Assembly: GCA_015179045.1 (NCBI GenBank)
Contig: WHUZ01000075.1
Location: forward strand, 124,001 to 188,000
Direction: 5' to 3'
Source: Kalaharituber pfeilii
Lineage: Eukaryota; Ascomycota; Pezizomycetes; Pezizales; Pezizaceae
DNA: 64,000 nt
The notes beneath the pieces were generated by a model. The model saw only the letters and a list, made by a program, of their open reading frames with translations, was not told the origin of the DNA and did no database searches. Position numbers and translations under genes: made by a program. Numbering within the stretch: the first letter of the stretch is position 1; the number at the start of each line of letters is the position of its first letter. Of this stretch, positions 24,368 through 36,998 are shown piece by piece.

Positions 24368-27300
24368 TTATGTCCGTCGTGGTCGCTCCAAACCTCCTAC
24401 TAGTGTCCCAGTAGGCCAATCTGAGTCGCCATCGCTTGACCCTGTATTGTTCCAAATACTCGCGACGCCACCATTTCCGGATCCGGTGCTGGAGATGCTG
24501 AGCCGCTTGTGGAGTGTTTCCTGACCTACAGCACCAGGATGGTTACTCCCAGATCCGGTATGGTGTGAAGAAGCTGAGCTACTGCCAGCACTACCAGGAG
24601 GTCTAGGGAATGCAGAGTGACCATCATATGAGGCGTCTTGGCCTCCGATCATTTTCGCGAGATCTGCTTGCATGCTCGCAGTGACTTCTCCGGACAGTCT
24701 CTTCGCCTCTTCTGCGCCCATTGGAGGAGGTGCACTTTGAAGGACTTTAGAGTTGAAAAAGGGAAAGGCATCTTCGAATGTATCTGATTTTGGTCGCGGA
24801 ATCCCTCCTTTAATGGGCTCAGAGTTAATACCATGCTTGGCGAGGTGGGTGATGAGATACTCAATTGCATCTTGCAGACTTCCGGCATTGTTCCGCGTGT
24901 ATGTGAGCGTAATTGCCTGAGTTTCTTGTGGTCCTTTATCATGTCCATGACCAAAATGGACCTCAATGTTGAACTTCTCTCTGACGGGGTCAATGATCTC
25001 GCTCTTGAATGATTCATGACGGATAAATTCTTCCAGTTCTGGTGTCCACGCAATCCGCAGCTTATGAACTTCCGGTACGAGAGACTGAGTCAGGTTAGCA
25101 TCGGAAAAAAAATAGATGAAGGAATGAAGTACATGGCAGAACATACTAAAAAGTCATTTACTGCATCCGGCAGCTGCCATTCAGGCCCCTTGATCATGAC
25201 AGTGTCACTGGCATCCTCACTACTTGGAAATATGATGGTACATCCCCATTTCCGTTCCAGCTCTTGAATTTTCATGATATTTGCAATGAGGGACCGGTGA
25301 TAGAGCCTTGGAACAATTACACTTTCAGTGACAATTTCGGCATCCTGAAGGAAGTTGAGTCAATAGTCTGTGCTAAATTGAGGCAAGGTGTCATACTGAC
25401 CACTTTCTGCACTGTATCCATAATTTCGCCCTTTACAAGTTCCAAATTGGCGGCATTCCTGGCTGGTGTTCTGATCACGACGTTATTGTCACCGGTGAGA
25501 TCTGCATCCAACCAACCACCTGAACCTATCTCCCGCTCTGTTGGGTTCAAGAACTTCACATATACAGAGTATTTCTTCATTAATCTCTGAATATGAGCCC
25601 CTTGAATCCCAATAATGCGTTTGTGATATTGATCTGGAACGTAAAAGGATACCGCTGCAGGTAACTCCTGTTCAACGAGCTCGAGCCCGAGCATTGCCGG
25701 TTCGTATTTTGAACCGACCACACAAATGTAAAAGTTATACTCGTTGAATGTTTCAAACATGACTTGAACATTGGATTGTCCCATGATCTTATTAATTTTT
25801 CCATTTTTCTTTCCGGCAACGAACTCCTTATGTTCATTGGCAAGTTCAATCCTCACCCGAATCTGGTAGGCACTTTGCTTCACAAATCTAATTTCATTCG
25901 CGATCTCCAATGCCATCTTCACAGCTTCGTCGGAGCCATGTATTTCGAAACCTCGAGTATTGTAAGAAATTTCTGCCCCACTGTACGCGGAAATATCGGT
26001 AAGCATCTGCTGGATGTCGCGGTCCGTTGGTGGCCGTAGTTTGTTTGTAGAATTCGCGGCGTCTCCAAGCAACCACCATGAGGCATTGTAGAATTGTCCA
26101 GTAATCTGCATGATCTGCTTGATTGTTTTCTCCACATACATTGCCTCACTGCCCTGGACACGCATTATGCCCTTGGTGGTTCCCAGGACCGGAAACTGGA
26201 CAAATGTCCCATTGGATTCCATGATTTTTTTCACATCATCTAATCTTTCAAGAACGATATAATCTGCCTTCAACATCGCTATGGTGACAGTTTTGGTATA
26301 AACTTGAAGACTGAGCATCTAAATGAAATATGAGTACCTTATCTGTTGTCTAAACGAATGCAGTGAAACTCACCAACTCAATCAGCATTCTTTCTGCCTG
26401 TAACACGTCTTCCTGCGTGCTTCCAGTGATATAAATTTGGTCTGCGTGCCGAGGTCCTGCATGCTCTGGACGATAACCATAAATACTGGGAAAAAGATTT
26501 GGGAAATAAATAGCAGTTCTTGTAGTAGCTTCAATCAATTTCACATTTTTCCTGGCTCTGCCGCACACCAATGGACATAATGAAACATTGATATTGGTAA
26601 CATGAACAATTTGCTTCAACTAAAGGGCCACTGAGTTAGCCTGATCTCCAGAGATTGCTTAAAGAATACAAACTTACTATATCGTCTATCATGAGCAAAA
26701 TCTTCGTTTTCGCATGCTCTACACTCTCAGAGTCCCCATAAATCTGGACCCTTAGCCTTTCTGCTTGACTAGTATCATTCACCTCTTGCCCAATAGGTGG
26801 ACATGGCTTCAGAAGAAATATATCAACACCAGTATACTTCGCAACCTCGTTGAAATGAATTTTGACAGCTTCCTCAATGGCCTCAGATTGGAAAATTAGC
26901 TCTTGCTCTATATCCAATATAGAACATTTCTGTAGTAATTGGATATGTTAGCTGAAATCAAAAAAAGTGGAACTCGAGTACAAGCACTTACGAGCGAGAC
27001 AGGCAAGGACTGCAGGATATAGCCTCGCATCCTATATACAACGTCCGCATCCCCAGCTAGTGATACGTTCATAACTGCACCTCTCTTTTTCCGCTTGATT
27101 GGCCTTGGCTCTGACACAACCACAGATGCTTTACAGCTGTCTTTATCTGATATCTCCTTGCAAAGCCTCCTAAGGTGATCTAAATTCTTCTGATGCACAG
27201 GAAGTTTATGTATTCCCAGTAGTGGAGAGTCGTTTTGGTGTAACCATCGTTCAGAAGCTCCATCAGTTGAGAATAGCACATCATCTCGTTCTGGACCAGG

Positions 27301-27489
27301 AATTATTTTGAATGGAATGCAGAAGCAGAAGTGTAGTAAATCTCGTTGCTCTGGCAAGGGTGGCGATATTGTCGTATGATGGTGCGGAAATTGCTGTGGA
27401 GGAGGTAATGATGTTTGCCCTGTTATCGAATAAGGCCTCGGGGTGATCGGACTTGGAGTCATGCTTGCGGATGGGAATGCGTCTAGCAT
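24368..27489 (-). CDS. Multi-KH-domain RNA-binding protein
   Basis: Six exons: 27489-26992, 26929-26678, 26619-26374, 26318-25401, 25344-25147, 25084-24368, coding 942 residues. Residues 333-704 contain several KH-like units. The clearest nucleic-acid-binding GxxG loops are GKKNGKINKIM (about residue 505) and IIGIQGAHIQRL (about residue 570). A further unit runs from ARKNVKLIE (exon 3), and a degenerate one lies in exon 5 (KWGCTIIFPS...VMIKGPEW). The N-terminus is Pro/His/Ser-rich, and the C-terminus is a low-complexity Ser/Gly/His tail. KH repeats of this type bind single-stranded RNA, so a cytoplasmic role in mRNA localisation, stability or translation is likely. It is not a simple vigilin, since that family has about 14 KH units. 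I recognise the family but not an individual named gene. Confidence 0.85.
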
Positions 27490-28083
27490 TCAGTTATTGC
27501 AGTGATTGGCTCTCACAGCTAATAGGTATATGGTGGACTGAATGGATTTCCTGATGAAGCTGGCTATCACCGCTGAGGAGGATGGCCAGAGAATTATTTG
27601 AGGTAAATTGGTATTCAATCAGTGCGAATGATTATCCTACACTTCACGTCTTGTGAGAAAGCTGTGAATGAGTGACGGGGGTGATGAATGATAGTCGTAG
27701 GTGGACAGGATGGGAAAGGTGTGTTGAGATGTAGCAGTGATAAAGACAAGCAGGGTTTGAAGGTTTGGTCAAGCCTGCGTGAAGCAGTGAGCAAACGTGA
27801 TGGCGAGCCGGGATCTATAAGGGAAAAAAGAGAGTAGGTGGGGTGATGGGATCGTTGGTGGGTGAGGGGCACGGCGGCGTGCCAATATATAGTCGGATAT
27901 GGCAGAATGTGTGGGAAACTGGCTCAATTGAAACTGAGTTCAGAGATTGGTTAAGAATCAAGGTTCAAGCCTCAATGGCAGTCGACGGTCGACGTTCGTG
28001 TGCGAGGTCGGGCCCCACGGTATCATGACAAGGCAATCGATCGCATTTGTCAGGTAGCGGCAGAGGTGGTGTGCCCTTTGTGC

Positions 28084-28125
<42 letters not shown>

Positions 28126-29877
28126 CCTTTCCTTTTTTTTCCTTTTTTCTTTTATGTTTTTGGATTTCTCCACACGAGGGTTGTTGCTGGCGGGACTGTT
28201 CAACTCTGCCGAAGCGAGAAGAGGAAGGAAAAAACGTCAAAGTGGTGTCAAGCGCAGAGCCATTCCATCGCACTAAATTAATTCCGAACAGGCTTCGATG
28301 ACCTCAGGGCCGATAGGACCGTGGCAGCACTGGGCACATAGCACGAGCACGAGCACCAGCACGAGCACGCACGTATCACGGACCAGCCACTCCTTGCTGA
28401 GCTGAGCTGGGGCTGCGGGCGCTGCTTGCGAGAGATAAGCACTGGGTAGGGCTTGGGGGGGGTGCACGCAATGCGTGGAATGCAATTGGGGCTCAGGAGA
28501 TGTCAGCCCCGGCGGAGGCGTGTGAGGGCACTTGGTAGCAGACGAGCGAGGGAGCCTCGACGATCAGGTGGAACGCTGCTGGCGCCTTGTAGCTCATCAC
28601 GTCGGCGTGGGCAAATGGCGGCACCAGACGGCTATATAGAGCGGAGTGTGGGCGGCACCGCGCCCCTTAGTCCTTCCTAGCAGCAAACCTTCACAGCGTG
28701 CGACGGTGCGACGGTGCGACGGTGCGACGGCGCGGTGTCGGCCGACCTCTTCACGACACCTCAGGATAAATCAAGCTTCTCCTTGCGCTTCTACGGTGAG
28801 CACAGTCACAAGCGACACGAGGGTTACTATGGGGCTCACGGGCGCGCCGCGCACTACGAGACGACTACGGCGAGACGGGGCGAAAGCAGCATTGGAAGGC
28901 AAATAACGACTAGCGAGGTCGCGCAGACACAGAGCTTGGAGCCATGTATTGTTACAAGCGATGGCTATGGACTCGGCTGGAAGTAACGGCGTCGGTAGGC
29001 AGGCGAGCCTGGCGGCTGGAGCTTATGGAGGAGAAGGCAGTTATCAGGTGTCAGGCGTAAAAGGCACGTTCTATTGAATCACGGCCGTACGAGTGGGCTT
29101 CTTGCGCGGCGGACAGGCGTACCAGCACGACTGTGGGTGACGATGAATGTTGCAATTGGTACGTACAGTACCAGCTGTAGCTTCCTGTGCTTTGATATTC
29201 TAAGTTTATCAGCGGTCCGAGTAAGACATGGCAGAGCCCCATGGTAGGACGCCTGAGGACCTAGTAGCGTCCACTTGCGCTTATCCTGGATGCGCACTGT
29301 CTACTGCTCCGCCGGGGTAAGGTAAGGGGTATGTTCTGAGATCTTGAGATTTGGACATGCTGTCGGCTCTCTGCCTCTAAGTTATCATAGCCCTTTGAGT
29401 TTACCTAATCAGAAGCTCGGCCTGTATTTGTATGATATGTGCGCTTGGGTACTTGGGCAGTCTCGGCTGTGGGGTGATAATGATGACATCCGGCCTACCT
29501 TCAGCCACTTGCTACTATGCCGTTTTCATCTGCTGAAGGCTTTTGCCAGGATCGGTTATTCTAAGTATACGCAAAATAATGAAGAGATGTCACTGTAATC
29601 TACTATCCGGATGGAGAGAGCTTTACATCACTTGGCAACACTCTATACGACCAACCCTTATTGCGAGCCGAACCAATATCGCCAAAAGCGATCCCGAGTT
29701 CAGGTTACAGTTTACTGCAACCATGTAACAGTGACTATTTGAAATATGCTAGTTCAAAGACTAAACTATAACTACAGTACCCGTACCACAAAGTAGTAAG
29801 AGAAGAAAAGAAAGAAGAACGAAAGATATAGGCCGTAGATAGAGTAAAAATATTGCATAGCGTTGTAATCAGCAAAT
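27490..29877. other. Spacer upstream of the KH gene
   Basis: No gene supported. It holds the KH gene promoter on the left, a T-rich homopolymer run at about 28088-28125 followed by CT-rich DNA, an octamer tandem repeat at 28699-28730, a GTAC-rich palindromic spot (GGTACGTACAGTACC, 29158-29172), and the 3' flank of the proline-rich protein gene on the right. Confidence 0.4.
28699..28730. repeat. TGCGACGG x4 tandem repeat
   Basis: Four perfect head-to-tail copies of the octamer TGCGACGG in a GC-rich spacer. An open frame of about 86 residues crosses it but shows no known motif. Confidence 0.9.
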
Positions 29878-32365
29878 TCATCGAGGCGGATACCGATCTT
29901 CACGATATCCTCTGGCTTCGCTCGCCTGGTATGCTCTACCTCTATCTTCGCCTCGTGCATACCGCATCCCGCCATGCTCAATGTCACGCTCCAGGCCTTC
30001 CACACGCTCCCGTCGCCCGCCATAATCTCTGTCTGCTCCAGGAAGATCGCTACTATCTCTGGTATATGCCCTCTCCTCTACTCGGTAAATATCTCTGCTT
30101 GTATCTGGCCTTACGCTGCTTGATCGGTATAGTGATGCCTGCGGTAGAGGTGGAGCTGGAGGAGGAGGTGGAGGAGGAGGAGGTGGTGGTGGAGGAGGAG
30201 GGTAGCTACTGCGCTGACTTATTTCAGGCCGTACGCTGACTGAACGCACAATTTCTTCCTCTCTAAAGCGTCTACTTTCTGGCCTCAAACTTTCAGCTCG
30301 CTCGTCTCTAATGCTTCTAAGAGGCTGCACTCTATAATCCCTATATTCAACTTGATATGGTCGAGGAGGAGGTGCCATAACAGGAGGCGGAGGATATAGG
30401 TAGTCACGTTCTCTGTATCCTGCCACTATAACTCTTGGTGTAACACTTCCATCACGGGCCTCCCGAGGAGGAGGCTGAGGTAACTCCGCCAAGTAGTGTG
30501 TCGACGGTCTCATTGGCCGTGAATAATAATCTCTATCGTCATATATTACATGACGTTCCGGAGGGGGATACGGCAGGTAATATCCAGGATGATAGGGGTC
30601 AACAAAATGGCCAGCAGGAGGCGGAGGAGGAGGGAGAAGGTGACGCTCATAGTAGTCCCGATGCACACTAGGCGCTAGAGATTGCGCCCGTGATATTGGG
30701 CGACCCACCGGAGCTCGCATTGGTGGAGGAGCATCTAGTCCCCTGCGAGGAGAGAGTGATCTAGATGAGCGCCGGCGTCGCAAAGAACTGGATGGAGATG
30801 GTGGCCGCCTTTCCAGAGCACGGCTAGAGGGACGTACGGGACCAGGGGACTCTGGCTGTGCCAGAGCTAGGTGCGGTGGAAGTACAGGTACTACATGCGG
30901 GGGTGGCTGAGGATATAGACGGGAATATTCATCGTATAGCGGGTATCCCTGTTGATAAACCCTTGCATAGGGTCTTGGACTGTATTCAAGTGGTGGCAAT
31001 GGTGGTGGGTATGCATACGAAGCGCGGTAGTATTGGTCGTATGCAGGATGGATATGCGCTGCTGAAATGTGGTGCGGGTAATGATAAGGAGGATAATCAG
31101 GGTACTCATAGTATGATCTTCTTGCTGAGTGTCTGTTAGGGCTGACTGAATGTCTAGCTGCATCCACAACTGAAGGAGGGCGAGTATCTGGTTCGCGCTT
31201 TATTATTGGAGAGTGTCTGGGTTCTGGATGAGCTCGTTCTCTAGGTCTTTGCTCAGTATCATCATCCCTGAGATCGATAACCAAGTCCTGTTCTGTCATT
31301 CTGCTCACTCCAACAGGGGCATGGACTGGTTGAGGAGCTATTGGCTCTTCATTCCTAACGGCAGAGTATCGTAATCGGTGGATGGGAGAGCCCTGTGGAG
31401 GCCGTTCCCTAATACTAGCATTGCGCACGAGCGGCGACGCTTCACTAGCATTATCCAACAGTGCTGGGCGGTAATGCGACGCATCCATACCTGGCCCTAC
31501 TCTTTCCAGTCCTTGATGGAGAGGTGATCTGGCTCTTCTGTTTTCTGATATGGTAGCAGCTAAACCTGAGGAAGTATTTAGTACCTTCTCTTTGCTCTGA
31601 GAAACCCCCAGGTCAGGTCTAGGGGCCCCATTTCGTTTGCCAGCTCGATGTATGTCAACAGTCTCATTCTCCTCACTTGGCTCTCGGATATCAGTATCTT
31701 TGTCCATAATTCTCGACAATTGGTCATCAAACTGCGATTGATCGTTGGATCCTATATCCGAACTTGTTTCATCAATGGATTTTTTTTTTTCCAGCTGCAA
31801 ACCCTGTGGAATGGATTAAGGCAGAATGACTTCCATTAACAATAGCCCGTGCTCGTTTTAACACATTTTCCACATCAAGATCTTCCTCCTGATCTCTAGC
31901 TCTTCCTTCGGCCTTCAAACGATCATCTATAGCTTTGTTTTCTAGTTGCTGCTTAAGTTCCCGCTCAATCCTGTCGCGTTTTAAGTTGTTTTCCGCTTTG
32001 ATCAAAACGTCAGATTTCGCAAGCAAGACATCGCTAATCTGTGTATCTATATCGTGAAATTTGCCAGAACCTGCTTTTGAATTTATGGTAGACCGTGGTG
32101 CATGGGGAGAGGGTGGAACTGGCAGACGAGAGCTCTCTACTACCGCTGTTGAAGTTGAAACGGTCATATGTTGCGCCTTCTGGCAGAATGTAGAGCTTGT
32201 GCTGTGTGGGGGCTTGAAATGTGGATGCTTATCTGCATATATAAGGTCTCGTAACTTCACTATTTTTTCGAGTTCAGTGTACTCATCAACCATAGGCTGA
32301 CCATTGACGCCATTAGATGAATAGAATGGAGGTATTGTTGCGGCGGCTAGTATCCCCGTAGCCAT
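29878..32365 (-). CDS. Unrecognised proline-rich, Arg-rich disordered protein
   Basis: Modelled as two exons, 32365-31841 and 31803-29878, giving 816 residues. I do not recognise a family. The first 40 residues (ending TELEKIVKLRDLIYADKHP) look folded and may be conserved. Residues 110-180 are Glu/Lys/Arg-rich and probably helical. The rest is disordered, rich in Pro, Tyr, Arg and Ser: an RRRRSSRSLSPRR segment resembling SR-type splicing proteins, many PPP runs, and a stretch of more than ten Pro near 30170. Such composition suggests a nuclear, RNA- or WW/SH3-associated scaffold, which is inference only. The inter-exon gap is just 37 bp with a GTTAAT donor; alternatively the frame changes in an A11 run at 31783-31793. 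A CTAAC branch site and TTTACAG stand directly before the ATG, so an upstream exon or 5'UTR intron is likely. Confidence 0.65.
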
Positions 32366-32791
32366 CTGTAAAGCGATGTGTTAGAATGCCACTATTGAGG
32401 AAATGTGCGATGATGAAAGTAGCTGGAGATGGAAAGGAACAGGGATACACAGGACGATGTCTCATGGGAGAGTTCTGGATTACTAACTCATGACTAAGCA
32501 AAATCACAGACCTATTTGGGGGATCTTGGCATGAAACTACAGTTTACCAAATTTAAGTGTTTGTGATGACTGTGCAATCACTTGCACTCTCAAATGTGAG
32601 CATATCCCCCAGAATGCTCCAGACGCCTCAAACCAGGTGAGTCGGCGGAACTGAACAGACGAGCATGGGAAGGTCAAAAAGTTGAATTCATTGACAATAC
32701 AGTTATCTTGACTTGTGCGCTAAGGCTCTCAGGCATACGGATGTTGTAATTGCAACCAGGATCTCTGGAACTGGCTCTTGATGATACAGTC

Positions 32792-33109
32792 ATGTTTCCT
32801 ATTGTTTATTATTTTGATTCTGCGCCTGCATTCGATCCTCTTTTTGATAATCGATGGAGTTCCAGAAGCCCTTCAACAGTTCAAGATTCTAGAGATGGCA
32901 CGGAAAATGAGTTCAGACCTGCATTATCTAATGCGAATGCAAAAATAATAGGCAGTGAGGACTACAGAATAAATATGCATTCGACTGCAGTTTTCTTAAT
33001 TTTGGCACTTTGTAGATGGGTCCTGAGTTTCATAATTAATGTATTTTGGTATGTAGCCTATTCGATATTCAAGTTTCTCGTGCTCACTTCAACCGCTGTA
33101 AATTGGTAG
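32792..33109 (+). CDS. Possible small membrane protein (hypothetical)
   Basis: An open frame of 105 residues lies between two divergent genes. Its last 45 residues are hydrophobic and aromatic (VFLILALCRWVLSFIINVFW and following), compatible with one or two membrane spans. It has no known motif, sits in promoter DNA, and could be a chance frame. Confidence 0.2.
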   Translation: MFPIVYYFDSAPAFDPLFDNRWSSRSPSTVQDSRDGTENEFRPALSNANAKIIGSEDYRINMHSTAVFLILALCRWVLSFIINVFWYVAYSIFKFLVLTSTAVNW

Positions 33110-34027
33110 AGAGTCTCGAAAATAATAAATCGGAGCGAATTTACATCAACTACACGCATGAGAATTCACCGAGCCCTGCTATTTGTGCAACTATGCTTAG
33201 GTGAAGGTACTTACATATCTGTAACTTAGTGCTTGAGGAATAGTAAACTTGGTTGTCATACGATGTTTATATACATTTCGTTTCCTTTCCATCGTGGGTT
33301 GGACAGTATTTTTGCAACCAGATATTTCATTGCATACTTGTATCTTTGCCGTTCTATCCTCTACTTTGCTCCCTTTAGCCCGTCCTCTCATCTGTCGTAT
33401 GCTTGCCAGTTTTTCTTCCTGATTTGCATTTCCTTTGGGCTTCGTTCATGCTTCTTTCGTGTCTTTTTTGCCTTTACTTCGTGTTTTTGTGTGTTGCGTT
33501 CGGTTGGCCTAGTTATTGCTGTCTGCAGCCTCTCACTGTTCAAGCACTTTGTTTGAAGTGGCTCTTTCGCCTTCTAAGAGGGACGGCAAGATGTCACGCC
33601 ACCTGGTGAGGAGGGGTTGCGTCAGAAGTGGCCCCTGGGCACAGTAAAGCGAATAACTCCCGTGTCCTCTGCGCTCGCTGTCTGCATGCATTGCATGCGC
33701 CTTTAACCTTGCTTCGGCCTAAACGGACTAGTAGTGGCTGGGCTCGGTCGCGGCCGCAACGCTGGTTGGTCACAGTGGGGTTATGACAGATCCAGACGTT
33801 ACTGACTACCTGACCTCTTAGCCTCACTCGAACTGTCACGACCTAGAAACAACACTGATTAACTGCCCTTCTTGAAAGTCTCCTGCCACATACACGCCCA
33901 GCTTTAATTTACCACCATCATTTAGCACCGGCCGCCGCCTTCTCCTACGGCGGCAACCACATCTTCCAGAGCCCTCGGAGTAGTGTCTTAACAGTAGTTG
34001 TCGCTGGTGTCCACGTTGTTTGGAGCG
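33110..34027. other. Cullin-1 upstream region
   Basis: No gene seen. T-rich DNA (33250-33560) is followed by GC-richer DNA up to the cullin start. With 32366-32791 it forms the divergent promoter region shared by the proline-rich protein gene (minus) and cullin-1 (plus). Confidence 0.4.
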
Positions 34028-36998
34028 ATGGCGTCTAGAGTTCCGCAACCGAACAGGGAAGACCTCAAGTCAACGTGAGTGAAAGAGCAAGGGCATTTTG
34101 GAAATTCTTGAATGCAAAATGTAACTGAATCCCGGCTTCTCCATAGATGGGCGTATTTGGAGGCAGGTATCACACGGATTATGGACAATTTGACGAGTGG
34201 AATGGATATGACCACCGTGAGTTCCTCCGGTTATTTTCTAGTTCAAACAAAGTGAAGCTCACTCTCTCGCTATGGCGTATAGTACATGGGAATATATACG
34301 TAAGGATGCCACCCGAACGAATTCCACTGCCCATTTTAATACTAATTCACGCTCACAGAGCTGTTCACGATTTCTGTACATCCCAAAAGGCAGTACACTC
34401 TAGTCCTTCATTGCAATCGCATTCCGGAAGCGTTCATCGAGGTGGTGAGATCACTCGCTAGAGTTTTAGGGCCTTGACTGACAAACTCCTAGCACACCTC
34501 CTCGGAGAGGAAATCTATAACAGTCTCATTGGGTATCTGCAACGGCACCTTTCTGCGCTCAAGGAGGTGGGCATGTCATAGCCATGTTCGTTTCTTGACA
34601 CTGACAAGTTCCTCGCTCCATAGAAATCAAAAGATCACGTAGATGAGGCGCTCTTGAACTTCTATATTCGAGAATGGAAACGATATACTACTGCGGCTAA
34701 ATACATCAACCATCTATTTCGTTATCTAAACAGGCATTGGGTCAAGAGAGAAATGGACGAAGGAAAGAAGGACATTTATGATGTTTATACAGTAAGTACA
34801 TTCAACGTAATATATGTAACTTGGCATTTTCGTCTAACTTCTACAGCTACATCTCGTGCGATGGAAAAAAGATCTATTTGACCATGTACAGAAGCATGTG
34901 ATGGATGGTGTGCTAAAGCTGGTAGAGAAACAGAGAAATGGGGAAACAATTGAGACGGCAGTGGTCAAACTAATAGTAGACTCGTTTGGTAATACTAAAC
35001 TCTTGGTAAATGATGCATTCGCTAATCTCCGCAGTTTCCCTCGGTCTTGACGAAAACGATTCTTCGAAATCCACTCTAGATGTATACCGAGTCTTTTTTG
35101 AGAAACCGTTTTTAGAAGCAACTATGAATTACTATAGAATGGAATCGAAGCAGTTTGTTGCTGAGAACTCAGTTGTCGAATACATGAAAAAGGTTAGCTA
35201 AGACCTTCCACAGTTGAGAGAAACTATCTAATAGGCACGCCCTTTAGGCCGAGACAAGACTTGCTGAGGAAGAAGAGCGCGTGAGAGTGTACCTTCATCC
35301 AGAAATTATGTCCCACTTGATGAAGACCTGCCAAAAGGTTCTGATCCAAGAACATGCTGGCCTACTACAAGAGGAGTTCCAGCAGTTGCTCGATAATGAT
35401 AAACAAGCAGACCTTGCAAGAATGTATAACTTGCTCTCCCGAATACAAGATGGTTTGGAACCATTACGGCGCAAGTTTGAGACGCATGTACGGAACGCGG
35501 GATTATCAGCCATTGAAAAAGTCGCGAATGAAGGTGGGGACAGCCTAGATCCAAAGGTCTATGTTGATGCCCTTCTTGAGGTCCATTCCCGATACCAAAA
35601 CCTGGTGAACGTTGCATTCAAGGGAGAAGCAGAGTTTGTTAGATCACTAGATAACGTATTATCCCTTGGCTTATATGAGGAGTGTTATACTAACGGTCAT
35701 AAAGGCTTGCCGAGAATTTGTGAATCGCAATGTCGTTTGTAAGGCAGCATCCACCAAATCTCCCGAATTGCTGGCCAAATATGCCGATTCTTTGCTCAGG
35801 AAGAGTGCAAAGAGTGCAGAGGAAGCAGACTTGGAGCTCAAACTCACTCAAATAGTAAGTTTTGTCTATTGCGCTCGCAGCTCCGGTTGCTAATCCCTTG
35901 TCTCAGATGACTGTCTTCAAATATGTGGAAGATAAAGATGTCTTCCAAAAATTTTACTCCCGAATGTTGGCGAAGCGATTGGTGAACTTCACGTCAGCTT
36001 CGGACGATGCCGAGACCAGTATGATCGGTAAACTGAAGGAGGCCTGCGGATTTGAATATACCAATAAGCTTCAGAGAATGTTCCAGGATATGCAAATTTC
36101 CAAGGACTTGAATGAATCCTATAGAGAATGGAATCAGAAGAATCCAACAGACAACCAAGGAAATGGTGTTGATTTCAGCGTCCAGGTAGGCGATTTAGCC
36201 ATATTTTTTGACCCGTATCTAATCTCTCGATAGGTTTTGGGGACTTCTTTCTGGCCACTCAACCCACCAAATACTCCATTTAACATCCCAGAGGTTATTA
36301 CAGAGACATACACGAGATTCCAGAAGTTCTATGATCAAAAGCATAGCGGTAGAAAGCTCAACTGGTTATGGCACCTTTGTAAGGGGGAGCTAAAAGCAAA
36401 TTACTGCAAATTGAACAAAGCTCCATATACCTTCCAAGTTTCAACGTATCAAATGGCTATATTATTGCTATTCAATGATGCGCTTACCATCTCGTATGAG
36501 GAAATTGAGAAGTCTACGAATCTTAGCAAGGAATACCTGGATCCGTCGTTAGGTGTATTCTTGAAGGCTAAAGTACTGCTGATAGAACCTGAAAATGCAA
36601 AGCCCGGGCCAGGAACCTCTTTTACCCTCAACCACGATTTCAAGTCAAAGAAAATCAGGGTAAATTTGAATATTGCAGTTAAGTCTGAACAAAAGCAAGA
36701 GATTGAAGATACACACAAGACGATTGAGGAAGACAGGAAATTATTGATGCAGTCTGCTATTGTTCGAATCATGAAGGCACGAAAAGTCCTGAAGCATGTT
36801 GTACTAGTGCAAGAAACAATTGCCCAAATTAAATCCCGATTCACTCCCAAGGTACCAGATATCAAGAAGTGTATTGATATTTTACTGGAGAAGGAATATT
36901 TGGAGCGGCTGGATGGTGAACGTTTAGGTAAGAATTGTGAATCTAAATTGTCTATTGTAGAATATTATTAACATTCATATACAGGTTACTTAGCTTAA
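34028..36998 (+). CDS. culA: Cullin-1, SCF ubiquitin ligase scaffold
   Basis: Thirteen exons: 34028-34074, 34147-34216, 34283-34299, 34359-34444, 34493-34566, 34624-34791, 34847-34988, 35035-35192, 35248-35655, 35705-35854, 35907-36185, 36234-36927, 36985-36998, coding 768 residues (about 776 in human CUL1). Cullin-1 is the rigid scaffold of SCF ligases: the N-terminal repeats bind Skp1/F-box adaptors and the C-terminal domain binds the RING protein Rbx1. The N-terminus ([17 protein letters not shown], then [16 protein letters not shown]) and the block [16 protein letters not shown] are diagnostic of the Cul1/Cdc53 branch. The neddylation motif IVRIMKARK places the NEDD8-acceptor lysine near K714, and the protein ends in GYLA, as Cul1 does. 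Two exons are tiny: exon 3 of 17 nt and a last exon of 14 nt. All phases agree. Confidence 0.93.
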
